From Heterobilharzia americana (lineage: Eukaryota; Platyhelminthes; Trematoda; Strigeidida; Schistosomatidae), in assembly GCA_944470555.2 (NCBI GenBank), contig OX104134.1, positions 114,942,701 to 115,006,700 on the forward strand: 64,000 bases of DNA, in the 5' to 3' direction. Both the position numbers and the translations under genes were made by a program. Position 1 is the first letter of the stretch. Every line of letters starts with the position of its first letter. The notes under the pieces are model-generated. The model saw only the letters and a list, made by a program, of their open reading frames with translations. It did not search any database and was not told the origin of the DNA. Of the stretch, positions 24,680 to 37,500 are shown piece by piece.

Positions 24680-26190
24680 ATGTATATATCTAGGGCACCT
24701 ACTCGTGATCGGCCCTTATTCAGAAATCATCGGAAAACTGACATTGGAAAGATCGAGAAAGAACTAAGTGGTTCGGCTTCCCTGAATCTCAGTAACTCAC
24801 TTGATCTGGACAAAAGGTGGGAACTTCCGAAGAATACAATACTTCAAACTACTACTAGTAACACTCCCTTGGTCTTTTCACCATCAAAAGGTCTACCTTT
24901 GCTGGCTTAAGTCAAGTGCTGGTAGACTTATACGGTGGAGGCGGTAAGCTGGAATCAGTGGAAGGTTTCTGACGGTCCGAGTACCTGAAATTTTTACGAG
25001 GACGTTTAAAACAGATGCACAGTAAAAATCAGAAGAGACGGAGCACGCTACCAGACACGTCAATGCAGAACACCGCAGGGGAATCGTGGGGCATTGTACT
25101 TTCTGATAAAAAAGGGTGAAGTTTTACCCATTATGCAAGACCCAGCAGTTCGGTAATTCATCAAGTTGATCCCTCCAAAATGGTTAACTTCTTGGCTCGT
25201 GAGTTTCAAAATAATTTCTGCATGTGGAAAGACCACCATAAATCAAGCAGACGCTAGTAATGCACAGGAGTCAGGTTGTATGGAATTTGAACACCTTAAT
25301 ATAGGGGGAATCTTAGACAGCTTAAATCCAAAAGGTCCTCAGGAATTGATGGCATCCACCCAGAAGTAGTCAGTGTTCTTAGTGCCCCACTTGTGAGTTT
25401 CTTAATATATTCCTCCCTATAAGGCAGACCGCCTCTGAATGGAAAGGAGTGGCTGTCGTCTCAGCATATAAAGGTGAGAATGACCTAATTGTCTCTGACT
25501 ATAGATCAATCTCATTAGTCTTTCAGTTGCACAGGTTATGGAAAGAGTTGTAGGCGACTCGTTTCGTGACTGTTTACTTAGGAATACATTTCTAGCTGGC
25601 TGTCACCATGAAACTTCTAGCAGCCCCAACTTAGTGATGGCATGGAATAGTTAGACTCACCATGTTGACCAGATCAAGTTGAGTCATATTGGGTTCCCCT
25701 ACCTTTTGAAGGCTTATGACAGGGTTAAGGCATTTCAGCCGTCGGGGTGCATGCAAGGCCAATCAGCTGGCTGACAGGTCACCTAACAGCGACTACGATC
25801 GGTAAGAGGAGGTTGTTTCTTACCTAAATGAGTTCCGGCACTGGATGGGCGCCTCAGCGTTCCACTGTCGGTCCAGTATTGTTTTTCCTCCTACAAACGA
25901 CCTATCAGAGAGCGTAAGTTCCCACTCACTTCCATATGCTGACAATCTCAAGATTTGAGAGATACAGGGGCCAACGGATATCTTCGTTCCACGGGAGGAC
26001 CTTCATAAAAGTCGTCGGGTGGGCAAGCGAAAATCTGCTTCCTGTAAACATGGAGAAATGTAAGGTGATAATTGTGGCAAATACAGGTGCAATTCTGAGG
26101 GAAATAAATATATCACTCAAACACCAGAAGTTCATAGTGATTTATTCTCAAATTTCAGGTCGGTATTCACCGTGAACCGATACCATTAGG
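24680..26190 (+). mobile_element. CR1/SR1-like non-LTR retrotransposon (decayed)
   Basis: Plus-strand fragments in several frames give the RT blocks in order: SLNPKGPQELMASTQK (25316, corrupted), SLSVAQVMERVVGDSFRD and LRNTFLAGCHHE (near 25520-25610), LVMAWNS (25640), a KAYDRVKAF box (25705), the catalytic box as YADNLKI (near 25940) and VVGWASENLLPVNMEKCKV (26010). The pattern (MERVVGDSLRD, WASENLLPVN) is that of CR1-clade elements such as schistosome SR1. Many stops make it inactive. Confidence 0.7.
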
Positions 26191-26209
26191 AGAACCGATG
26201 AGAACCTGT

Positions 26210-26258
26210 GAGCACTGGATGGCTGTTTCTTCCTGGCGTGGAACTCCTCAGCAGAGCC
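26210..26258 (-). ncRNA. Hammerhead-ribozyme-like sequence (type I, SINE-borne)
   Basis: The minus strand reads gctctg, then the first core block ctgagga, stem II gttcc/ggaa, the second core block gaaac, a short stem III, and triplet atc followed by cagtgctc that can pair with the start (ctg/cag plus further pairs). All invariant core bases are present. The stem II closing pair (G-A) and one stem III pair (C-A) are lost, so activity would be weak at best. No tRNA-like head is obvious next to it. Confidence 0.55.
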
Positions 26259-26419
26259 TAGGTGACGCTTTTGGGGGTCCCCCTATGGTCTTTTCGCACT
26301 AAACGGAGAATATGGAGGTCCGGGGTTTCTTCCTCAAACTCTAGAGAGTCCAACTCTGGGCATTTTCACTAAAGTGCATAATAGTCAACACCTGGAGAAA
26401 AACTGGCTGGTGGTATTTC

Positions 26420-28390
26420 CATAAGTGAAGACGAGCATGGACGTCCTACAGCAGGTTCGCAGCAGCGAAAAGAAGAAAGTGGTTGGGCTACGACACAAAT
26501 CTTATCTAGATAGCTTAGTTACTCTTAAGCTGCATCTGAAGCAATGAGAGAGGATTAGAAGGGGTATGGTCATAGTTTATCATAACCCGCTTCATCTTAA
26601 CTGACCTTGTCGAAGCTCCGATCAGGCACACAACCTTGTGCAGTTATCCTTTGAAAGCGGAGCAAGACAGTGCGTGCGATGATACGTGCTAGCCCATTCT
26701 CAGAGTACGTAAACTGTGGAACTCCGTTCACGACGCAGCTGTTACGTCCTCCTTCCCTGGTGCTTCCGAGAGGCTTGATGAACACGTAGCTTACTATGAT
26801 ACTGAGGGACTGTGCCCAAGAAGTCATTCATCACCTCAAAAAACCATAACTAGAAGCACTCCTTATACCAAGTCGACCAGTTAATTAAATTGTTATTTCT
26901 ATCCCCCCAGTTTAATTCCATTTTGGTTCATTTATTGGATATATCACGCAGTGGAACAGTGTTACTCAATGGATTAGGTTTCAGACAACTAATTGTCCGT
27001 AGTAATATCAAGATCCTGATATTAAAATTACAAAGAAGAGAGTTTTTCCATCATTATAAATTTAAAGCCCAAGGAATCTTTGTCCCCCATCTCTAAAACA
27101 AGAATTTCGAAGCTTATACGGCGCGCCGATAGCACCAGAAAAAGGTGAGGCAGCTACCGGTGACGTAAGCGTTGCGCTTATCTCCCTGCGACTGAGACAA
27201 CTAACTGGCGCCTCACCAGAGTCACACTTTGTTACCGAACGCACTTCCCACCACCATCATTACGAACTTGATTGAATCAACGATTCTCCTGTTAGGCTTC
27301 TTACATTTAGTCACCTCCTCATTATTACTCTAATTCTTGTCCGTGTTTCTATTGTTCTGCTTCGTCCCTTCCCTGCAACTTCCCCTTCCCCTTCCTCGCA
27401 CTCTTGTTGCTTGACTCCATTTATCAGGATTTTCTACAGGATCACCTTCCCTGTCACCTTCACTAAATTAACATAGATGGTTATTCTTATGTATCAAATC
27501 GCATTCCCTCCATTCAGGCTTCTCCGGTTATCTCATGGATTCCCTTAAAGCGGCTACCCTGAACAGCCCATAAGCGACAGCGTACGAAGTGACCGTGGGC
27601 ACCAAGGTACTGGTAGAAAAAATGGTAAGCCATATACATTAACCGACACATACGCAGGCAGTGTCATCCGGCGAACTTGACAGACGCAAAGGCCGATCAG
27701 TAACTATTCGTACTTATTATATACCCACGAATACGAGACCAAGAAAGAACACAATAGCGTAGTCAGATGGAATAGTATATTTGAGAGGTCGTGCTAAGAT
27801 ACCGATGCGTTCCAACTAACTGGCTAGAGGGTCGATTACGAAACGTAACACAACAGTATGCCAAATGGCGAGGATGCCTGACCTGGTGCCTTCAGCTTAG
27901 CGAGTCCAGTTAAACTGTGAAGGTCAACACCAATGTTAAATCTCGTCCAAACCCTAGGCTACCCATCACATTAACGATATTCACACTACACAAGCGGCCA
28001 AACGTTGTGCGTGGATATCGTTTAAAGCCTGGAACCTTTCCATGAGACCTAAGAGCAAATGCGAAAAAAGAAGCTTGTTAACTCAGGCATGAGAGCAGAT
28101 ATTGGATATTGGATTTGGAAGATGTCATCACGAGTCTCTTCAACATGAACTCGATTTCAGTTTAAAATTACAGCGTCAGCATAAAGGCACAGTTTAGAAC
28201 AACTCGGTATCCCCCATTATTGATAATTTCCTCTTACGCCTAATTTCTAAGACACAGAAAACGGTGGCACAATGATTCGATGTATGGAAGGCAGCCCTGA
28301 AAAATCTATCCCTTCGTCATCTGCTGCAAACCATTTGAATAACCATCTAAGAAGCTAAGATAGGCAAAATAGAAAATTCTTGCAAGTTTT
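26420..28390. other. Intergenic DNA, nothing clearly recognised
   Basis: A GC-richer patch at about 27100-27260 stands out in composition, but its short frames show no known domain. Diverged repeats are likely. Confidence 0.35.
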
Positions 28391-28530
28391 CTACAGAGGT
28401 GAAGTCGAACAAAAAGGACCAGGAAGAAAGGCCGAGACAAGGAAGTTTGTACGCTAATAGTTTACTGCACTTGTTGTTGGACGTTGAAGGTCATAGCTCA
28501 AAAATTGTCTGTGCGCGGGCATGTTTTGAT

Positions 28531-31500
28531 ATGATTTACGCTGTGTTCGTTTTTTGTACTTGTATCAAGTTTACTCATTCCTTTCAATCTAACGAAGGTC
28601 TTAAATGTGAAGATCTGTTACCTGGTCAGTATTTGTGTGACTCCCCAGCCATAGATGAACTGACTCAACAACCACGGAACTGCTCATCACTAAAAGCCCC
28701 AGGTATTGCATAAATTGCTTGTGATACGTACCCTTAAGTTGATTGTAAACCAGCTCCTGGGATTCTCTGTGACGGAAAGCTATTCAGTGGCTCTGAAATT
28801 GGTTTCCAGAAATTAGTAGATTGTCGTCGAGTGTAATTTCACAATTTTGCATAATATGTAAACCATAATGTAGCACTGGATATAAATTCGACTTGGCATT
28901 ACTGCTGTCAGTATTTGGTGGCGTATTTGGATTGGATCGATTCTACCTGGGGTACCCAGCTCTAGGTTAGTGTTACTATATCCATGCCTGTATACAATAG
29001 TATAGGTTGCCTGAAGCTCTTCACTTTCGGTGGGTTCGGACTCTGGTACCTCTGTGATATCCTACTAATTTCACTTGAAGTGAGTGTTAATACTTCATTT
29101 TGCTTCGATTGGACAATTGTTTCGTGGGTGTTAATTGACGACTTATTTCTTAAGCTACGAAGCTTTTGCACTGCGTTGTAAATGGTATTTAAGTCGAGGC
29201 AGTGCTTGTTTGTATTACAGCGGATAATTCTTGACATTCGTAGTATGTAAAGGATATCAAGTCCACTTGAAAAAAGCAGGGAAAATTACGTCCTGGTATA
29301 TGGTGTATTTGAAAAGAAATAGGAATAATGGTTTTGAAGCACAGTCGTCTCATCAACCACTCGAAACGTTTGGAAGTCCTAATATGGGATGAAACTGTAG
29401 ACTACTCACATATTGTGTACCGTGAGGAATAAATTAAAATGGAATTTTCAGGAACATGGTGGGCTTTTTTATATAGCAAGTGGCCATATTCATGGTCTTA
29501 TACATTATGGAGATAATCAATTTTGCTCAAAATATTACCAAAGCTAAATAACCACCGTGTAAACATTCGCTATATATATATATACATATATAACAAAGTC
29601 GCATGTGGTCTGGTCATTAAGTCACAGACTTCTGAAATTTTAGGCGCAGTCTATGTTCAAGTTATGACTAACGGTAGAACACCTTGTGTTCACCAGCTTT
29701 ATGAAGTTTTCTCTTCAATAAACATTAACTGATAAGGATCACGTGTTTTATGGAACCGGATACATTGTAACCTATAATCAAAACATGTTCAACATTGTGA
29801 TCCATTTATTTAGACTTGTAGAAAAACTAAAAAGTTAGAGTAAATACTCGTAAGAAGTGACTTTATTCCAGGTCCTTAGTTTATCTATACTGCTTGTATC
29901 CACTTGTTTAACTTTCTCTTCCTCAGCTCTTTGTCATGTTAATTCTCTGTATTATTCTAGTTGATATTTGTATTGTTTTGATTTGCCTAAAACATTAGGT
30001 GCTAAGTAAAACACCGTCGAAATTCCTAGAGATTTCATCTTACGATTGTGCTTTGATTGTTCAACCGCAACTAAAGTAACCTCTGAATAAACTTTCATGG
30101 TACTACTGCTCTCCATGTCTGGTGAAATATGACCACTGGGTAAGGACCTTAGGTGGTACGTAACTCCTATTATCTTTATCGGTGTGTGGAGCTGCGGGTT
30201 ATTCGTCTAAGCGGTCGACTTTTAGTAGGTCGGTGGTTTGAATCCCGCTCTCCATAACTGGGACTCAGGCCGTGTTCATAAAGCCAATTAGAACTTAAAG
30301 CTGTTAGATTTGCATTTTTCATCGTCACGTAAAACTAGCTTGATATACGACTTTCCGGACATATACTAATAAACTGTTTAGGTTTTGTCGGCATCTAATG
30401 CTATTTTTAGGGTCAGTAAATTTTCCTCACTTTCTCCATCTGGTGAGCATTTAACAATGCATCTTCACGGTTGTAGCAAGAGACTTCAGTGATCACATCT
30501 ACCACATACCTGATAGGCACCACTGCTCACCCAAGACATCTCATCGGATAGCCAACCATCGGCTCTGACACGATCTGACATACATTGGTGCCATGTTTTA
30601 GTCTGGCCACCTCGGGCCTTTTTCCAGCCTGGACCCACCTCAGCCAACATTGTGTGACGAGGCAATCGATGACTAGGCATACGTAGTACGTGTCCCAACC
30701 ATCTCAGTCGATGAAGGTTCACAATCTCGTCGACTGACTTACCTCTTCTCCCCAAAACTCTACACCTAACTTCTGCATTACTTACATGGTGACACCACGG
30801 AATACGTCCTATACTACGAAGGCAACGGTGGTCAAATACCTGTAACCTTCTCATGTCTTCCACTTTCAATGGCCATGTTTCACAGCCATACAGTAGAACA
30901 GAGCGGACTGCTGTGCAGTACACGCGACCCTTAATAGACAAACGAATATCACGGCGGCGCCATAGGTGGCGCAAATTGGCAAAAGCCAATCGAGCCTTTT
31001 GTATCCGTGCAGAAATCTCATCGGCAACTCACCCACCAGGGTTGATCCTACTTCCCAGATAAGTGAAGTGGTCAACACACTCAACCACTTCACTCTCTAT
31101 TGTTAGCCGCGGTGGAGCACCGCTGAAGACCAGTCCTGGAGCAAAAATCTGCATTTGGGTGGTGAAAATCGCATCCCAAACATTCTCAAATTGACACTCA
31201 AAGTGTTCAGAAGACTCTGAATCTTCTCAGCATCTTCACCTAACAGGACTATATCATCTGCATATTCTAAATCTAAAGAAAATTCACCTGTGATTGGGTC
31301 AACGTCTGTGTAATTAGGTGACGAGAGGGAAACCTCCATAAGAATATCTATGATAAAATTAAATAAGAATGGGGATAGTGGGCATCCTTGACGGACACCA
31401 CTTGATGAGTAAAGCTGTTCCGGTCGTAGATTTGAATCCAGCGCATCCTTTAGTCTCTCCAGGATGATGCGGCTTGATATCTTGCTTGCTTGTGGTGGGC

Positions 31501-34500
31501 AGGAGTGGAGCATGATTACGCGCCAGTTCTTACAATGACTTATATCTCCCTTCTTCGGGAGTTTGACAAGGTAGCGCTTCTCCCAATCTCAGGTACCTTT
31601 CCTTCCTTCCATACCTTCTACAATAGTGGTGTGAGCATGTCCACTGCTGTTGTCTGTGTCTGTTTTCAGTGCTTCTGGCGAGATTCCATCTGGTCCTGTT
31701 GCTTTCCAGGATTTCAGCAAGTTTATGGCATTCAGACCTTCACTTCTGCTTTTGTCGGAGGGCTTGTGTTCACTGTTTATTCTTTGGCTGAGCAGCTGGT
31801 GGTATATCCGGACGAGTTGGAGATGGTAGCGGTGGTGGTGGTGGTGGTGGTGGTGGTCGATTTAAGAGATGTTCGAAGTTGTCAGCCCATCGTTTCCCTT
31901 GTTTCTCCTCTCTCGTAACTAACTACCTTTCCTTCACTATCTTTCATTGGTTTCATCTGCGTTGATCTCTTCCCTCTCAGATATTAACCTGGTTATTTGA
32001 TACAATGTTGTCAGGTCTCTGTCGCTCCTACCTGCAGCCTGTTCTGCTTCACTTGCAAGTATGACGTGGAAGTGTCTTGTGTCTTTCTGTGCACTCTTCT
32101 TCACTTCTTTGTCCAGTGTAGTGTTTTATACGTTGTTCTCAGTTCTTCTTTTCGTTGGTCATCCTTGCACTGCTCTGGTTCATCTTCTGCTTCACCATCT
32201 CCCTCTCCCTCTCCCTCTCCCTGCTCTATCAGCTTCCATGTGTCCGTCGAGATCCATTCCTTGTCTTTTTTCCCCTTTCTTCCTAATGCAGTTATGCAGG
32301 TTTCTTTCCTCATCCCTTCCAAAGAATTCCAGTGTTCTTCCACGCCCGATCCTTCAGGGATGTTGCTCAGTGTCTCCCATTTTGTCCTGATGGCTGGCTG
32401 ACATGAAGATGTCCTTTGTAGTTTCCTCCTTTGGTCCAGTTTCTGTTCTGGGTGGTTGTTCAACTTGAACTGTCGTCTATCACCAACTTCTTTCGGGGTT
32501 TTCAACTTGATTTGGAAGGTAGGTTCCTTGCACTAGATAGTGAAGTGAGTGGTGTGAACCTACATCTACTCCCTTTCTTGATGTGATCATGTGTCAAGTA
32601 GGCTGGCCGCGTCTCCACTTTCTTCACATTGAGATGAAGTCGATCTGATGTTTAGTGTAGTGTGTCCTGGTGTCTGGTGAAATCAAATCCATGCCACTGT
32701 CTTGTGAATATCCTTGTGTTTGTACACAGTGCCTGACTGCAATCACCAAATCGTTGAATGCTCAGAATTCTGCAAACAATTCTCCATTCTCATTCATCGT
32801 TTCACTGAGCGCTTTTTGACCTATGCACAGTTCTCTTCCTGTGTTGTCTGCTCCCAGTTTGGCATTCATGTCATGCATTAAAATGAATTTAGATGTCACC
32901 AACTGGATTCTTGTCTAGTAGTGACTGCATTTGTCTGTAGAACTCCTCCTTCTTCTCTTGATCTGCATTATTTGTGGGTGTGTAGCGTAATGTAGCGTAG
33001 CGTGGGATTGTGTGATTGTGACTTTCCTTAATTTTGAGTTGAACCTTGCTGTTATGATCCTGCATGAGGAGATTGGTTCCCACTGCACGGGAGGGAACCC
33101 TTGATGCTTTAGTGGTCATCATGATAGCCACTCCAAAACAGAGTTTGCTCGTGGTTGTTCTCTGGGTGACAATATCTGTGTAGATTATTGACTCTCCATT
33201 TGACAGTCTGGAGAGTCCACTTGCATTCCACCTGCTTTCGCAGATTCCTAGCACTTCTATGCCATATCTTCTCATCTCGTTTGCAATCTGGGCAGCCTTG
33301 CTAGGTTCAAACATAGTGCGGACATTCCATGTCCCCATGCTTACTTTTGCTTTCATGAAGAGGAGAGAAGACACATCGGCCAATTGGCTTTCCGAAGGCT
33401 TTCACCACCCGGTGTCATTTCATCTCTCCGATTCCAGCGAGGAATAAGTTTGTTTTTATTTTTAAATTTTGTCTGTGCTTTGAAGTTTCTGTAGTGGTTG
33501 GATTAGTTTTCCGTGGTAGGGTTGCTAGCCCTATGCCCAACCTTCCCTTTTTATCCGGGCTTATGATCGGTTAGTAACTAGTGAACTGGTTAGCACATTT
33601 TAAGTCACATTACTTAGTTGAGTATGTATTTAGGTAATCCGAGAACGTGGTGGTTCGACCTGATCGTGTTTTTTGTTGTATCTGTATATTACCTAACGCG
33701 TCAAGAATTTCGATAACTGGGCTACCATTTTTGTAAATTATATTCAGTAGTGATGCCCAAGGACCACTTCAAAGTTTAATAATGCCCAGTCCTAGCATGT
33801 GGTCGAATTCACTGTTCGCCATTTTGAGCTTATCAGGGGCTAAACGGCGTGTTTTGGATGCCACAGGTGGACCTGTGGTTATGACATGATGCATAACATT
33901 GCTGGTTATGCACGAAAGAGTATGCTTTGGTTGTTGTAATTCTGGATATTTCCCTTATACTGCGTGATAGGACGCGTCGCCTGACTGTTTAGTTGTAACG
34001 ATGACTAAACTTGGACCTAAGTGGGTGATGCCATCAATAGATGACTTCGTGTTGTTATGTCAGTCGTTGACAATGAGCGTCTACGAGTAGGTCGTAGTGG
34101 TTCAGCGAATCTATGCCAACGATGGGGATAGAAACATCAGCTGGAAAGAAAATTCAGTGAATAGGTTTACGTAAACCTCAGTTGAGGTAGGCATACCGTC
34201 TCCCAAAGGTTGTGATCGCCTTGGCGTTAGCTGCTTCACGATTGAAGGATGGGTCATGATGACGCTCTTTTGTCGGCGCGGGAAGAACGCTCACCTCTGC
34301 GTCGGTGCCGACGAGATAGCGGACTTTCGTTTTTATACCGGTGACGTAAGGCTGTTTCAGCCGGCTACGGTTGCCGTGAATGCGTGCCGTTGTAACAGTT
34401 TCCCGAGTTTGTGTTGAAACTCCGTGACTTCTGGCACTTTCTGGCTTCGTCCCCGTAAGTATTGTGAAACCAGGACCATTTAGGGTTCTCCACCCTGTTA

Positions 34501-37500
34501 GGTTTAGTTTTCGGGCAACCACATGAGTTGCTGCGATGGGCTGAGACGCAGAAAATAGACAGCAATGTTTAAGTAAGGTATTCCGATTGAAACAAATAGC
34601 ATTTTATTTCTGATCCTGGCTTCAGCCTACATACAATTCATGGATTTAGAACAAACACTTTTGTCGAATAATAAGTCTTGTTGTAAATTATTGCCAGTTT
34701 TTCTAAAATCTTCTTAGTTGTCTGTAAATTGGTGTCTTATCCTTTTGTCATGTGTAATTGTTCTATTATCATTCGCCAGCTTACTGTTTGAATACATCCA
34801 GCCGAACTTCACGTATCTCTTGTTCGAACCTAACTGTTCTAATCTCATTGGTTCTACGTATATTTTAGGCTTTCAGCAGCTAGTGATGGTTCAAAATCTG
34901 ATTCTTTTTGAATTGGTGTAAAGAATTAAGGCAAAAAGTTGTTTGAAATTTCGAGTCTTTATGAAATGTTGAAAACAACTTGTTGAAACTAAGTCATAGC
35001 TACTAAGAGCCAAACTAACAGGTGTTCAGATAATGTGGATGTTGAAAGTGGTAGTCGACTTATCCTGTTTGTTATTACTGAACTCTCACTCAAGGCAAAA
35101 TTTTAGAACACTGTAGATAACAGACAGTTTACTCTTAGATTGAATTGAATTAGTTATAAGCATTCTGGACAAAATTGTTTATATTACTAATAACAAATCG
35201 CTCATTCATTTATTAGTGTACTACGTGGTGGAGCTGTGACTCACTGCTTTAGGAAGTTGATTTTCAACCGATGTCACTGGTTCGAGCCACGCTTCGCCAG
35301 GGGAGATGAATGCAGTGTAAAGTTCTAACAGTGAGAGGAAAGTAGAAAAGCAAGAGGAGATATAGCTAGCAACTACTTTAGGATTCAATTCCAACCAATG
35401 TTGTACCGGGACCGATCGCAGCTACCTTGACGTGGTGGTTGGGCTTGCATATCACAATGACCCGATGAGCTGTACTAGTGGAACGCTTGTTCCCTCGAAG
35501 TCCTATCATACCGGAAAGGTAAGTTGGATAGTGGTTAGACGAGCAGCAGTTGGTGTTGTAGTGTAAGTTACCGCATTAGGATGGGGGTCTGAGGGCGAAG
35601 TCGTAAAGCTGCTGGATAGGTTGTGACGGCAGTAAGGTGTTTCTGTTGGATGACCAGCGATGCCACGCTGATTCCGCCTTGCCTATGGATATTGAAGGGA
35701 GGAATAGAAAAGGCCAGCCCCAAAAATATCACTCTCACACCTTGAGGCATGCTGATAGCCTGCAACTGGAATCGTACTCGCATTCAAATGGCAAAACCAA
35801 ACGGCCGAAAGCAGATGTCCCATGGGCTCTGCAACCACACGAATCTTTTTCTCTTTCTGGTAACTCAAGTAGAAATAGCCATCAACAGTCTGGACAGCGG
35901 AGAAGTGTCAACCGCCCACACGCTTCCAGCAGTATTCAAGACTCGATTAGGCATAACCTATCCACCCCAACTCTGTTTCCTCCTTTGCCTCCACCTCAGA
36001 AGAGTAATATTAAACCTCCTACACTACCCTTAACCTTTCACTCTGCAACGATTACCAACGATCAAAGCCTTGTACTTAGTCTCCTGAAACCTGGAAATCA
36101 ATTTCATCTTGTGCCTTCCAAATTACAAACTCTGCTGAATCCGGCAGCAAGTACTGCTCACCAGAACTCTGGAATCTCAAGCAATGGATGTATAGTGCTT
36201 GTATATAAGACATATATACAGGATCCGAGTGTGGTTACTATGTTCACCTCACCTGGCCATAGTAGTGAATCTTCGAAATTCACCTTACGAGAATCTGGAG
36301 ACCGAATGGCTAGCTCTCGTGAACTCACTGGTGTAAGCATAGCATTGAGTTGTAGAGCAGAAGTTGCGCTTATCAACTGGATACCAGTCGATAGCGGTCC
36401 ATGTGCTATTCGACTGTAAGAACTAGGAAGGGTCATGAGACTAAAGCGATGTGTATTCGTAGTATCCACCTATACACCCAGCGAGTGCAGTTCAGATGAT
36501 GCAAATGATGAATTATATGAGAACGTGTCAAGCTCGCTACAGAAAGCAAAACCTTCAGAGGTAGTCATAATGGGCTGTGGCTATAACGTTCAAGTAAGGA
36601 AGCTGAGCAGAATCAATTGGAAAGACATCTTGCGGGTATTTTCAGAATCCCTTGCTAACAAAAAGACGGAGATGATCATGTGTTACAGTTTTGTTCCGAT
36701 AATCACTTTTTTCTGACCAGTACTTACTTTAGATATCAGAAAATATGGTCTCACACGCATCCGCTGATTTCAAACCAACGATGGATACAGGTAGATCACA
36801 CTGCTATAAGCCATCGTTGGAGAGGACCGGTGGAGGATTGCCGATCTCTATAGAGTACCAGTTTGGACTCCGATCATACGCTATTACAGGTGTGTGTGCG
36901 TCTGCTTCTCACTGGTAGCAAAAGACAGTGGGAGTGAAGCCTGTCTGTTCTCCACTGGAAAAAGAGAAAGTCAAGTACATACTCAGAGAGAAGATAGGCG
37001 AGCATTTATCTGAACGTGATAACAGTATTCATCCTGAGGAAACCTGTTGCTGCGTTATATTAAGTCTGCTGTAGAAACAGCGGTAAAGACAGTTAGGTAG
37101 CAACCTACTCCCGAAGATTAGCAAACGTCATTGGATTTCCGCGACATCATCCGAACTGATTGATGCGAGAAGACTGATTCTGACTTGCTCACACTTCGAT
37201 GGAGAGCGAAAGCAACGTGAACGTAAATTGAGCAAGAGTCTTCGCGTCGACCGCGAGCAGTAGTGAAAATGAGAGGGATGGAGAAGACATCATAGTTAGG
37301 TAACATCTGGTAACCATTTAGGCTTATTAAAAATACCGACAAGAAGACGATGGTTAGTGAAACCATCACGGAAAACGATATAATCCTGATAGCCTTCCAC
37401 GACAGGTGGTCAGAAAGTTTGGCGAAACACTTTAAAGTACCGGTCAGTGGGCTCGCATCAATGCTTCAGTTGCCTATAGCCTGAATGGGACGTGGATATC

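Noticed and set aside
23658..24693. Long open frames crossing the run of N
   Set aside because: They are open only because unknown bases were read as residues; the real content is family A on the minus strand.
28399..28530. Upstream in-frame ATG extending the TM2D1-like protein
   Set aside because: It would place a charged Lys/Glu-rich stretch before the signal peptide; the ATG at 28531 starts the hydrophobic leader directly.
29452..29547. Possible last exon of the TM2D1-like gene after an acceptor ttttcag, in phase with exon 4
   Set aside because: The encoded residues do not fit the TM2D1 end, whereas 41834-41932 gives TVGPADGSSF in the same phase, a family signature.
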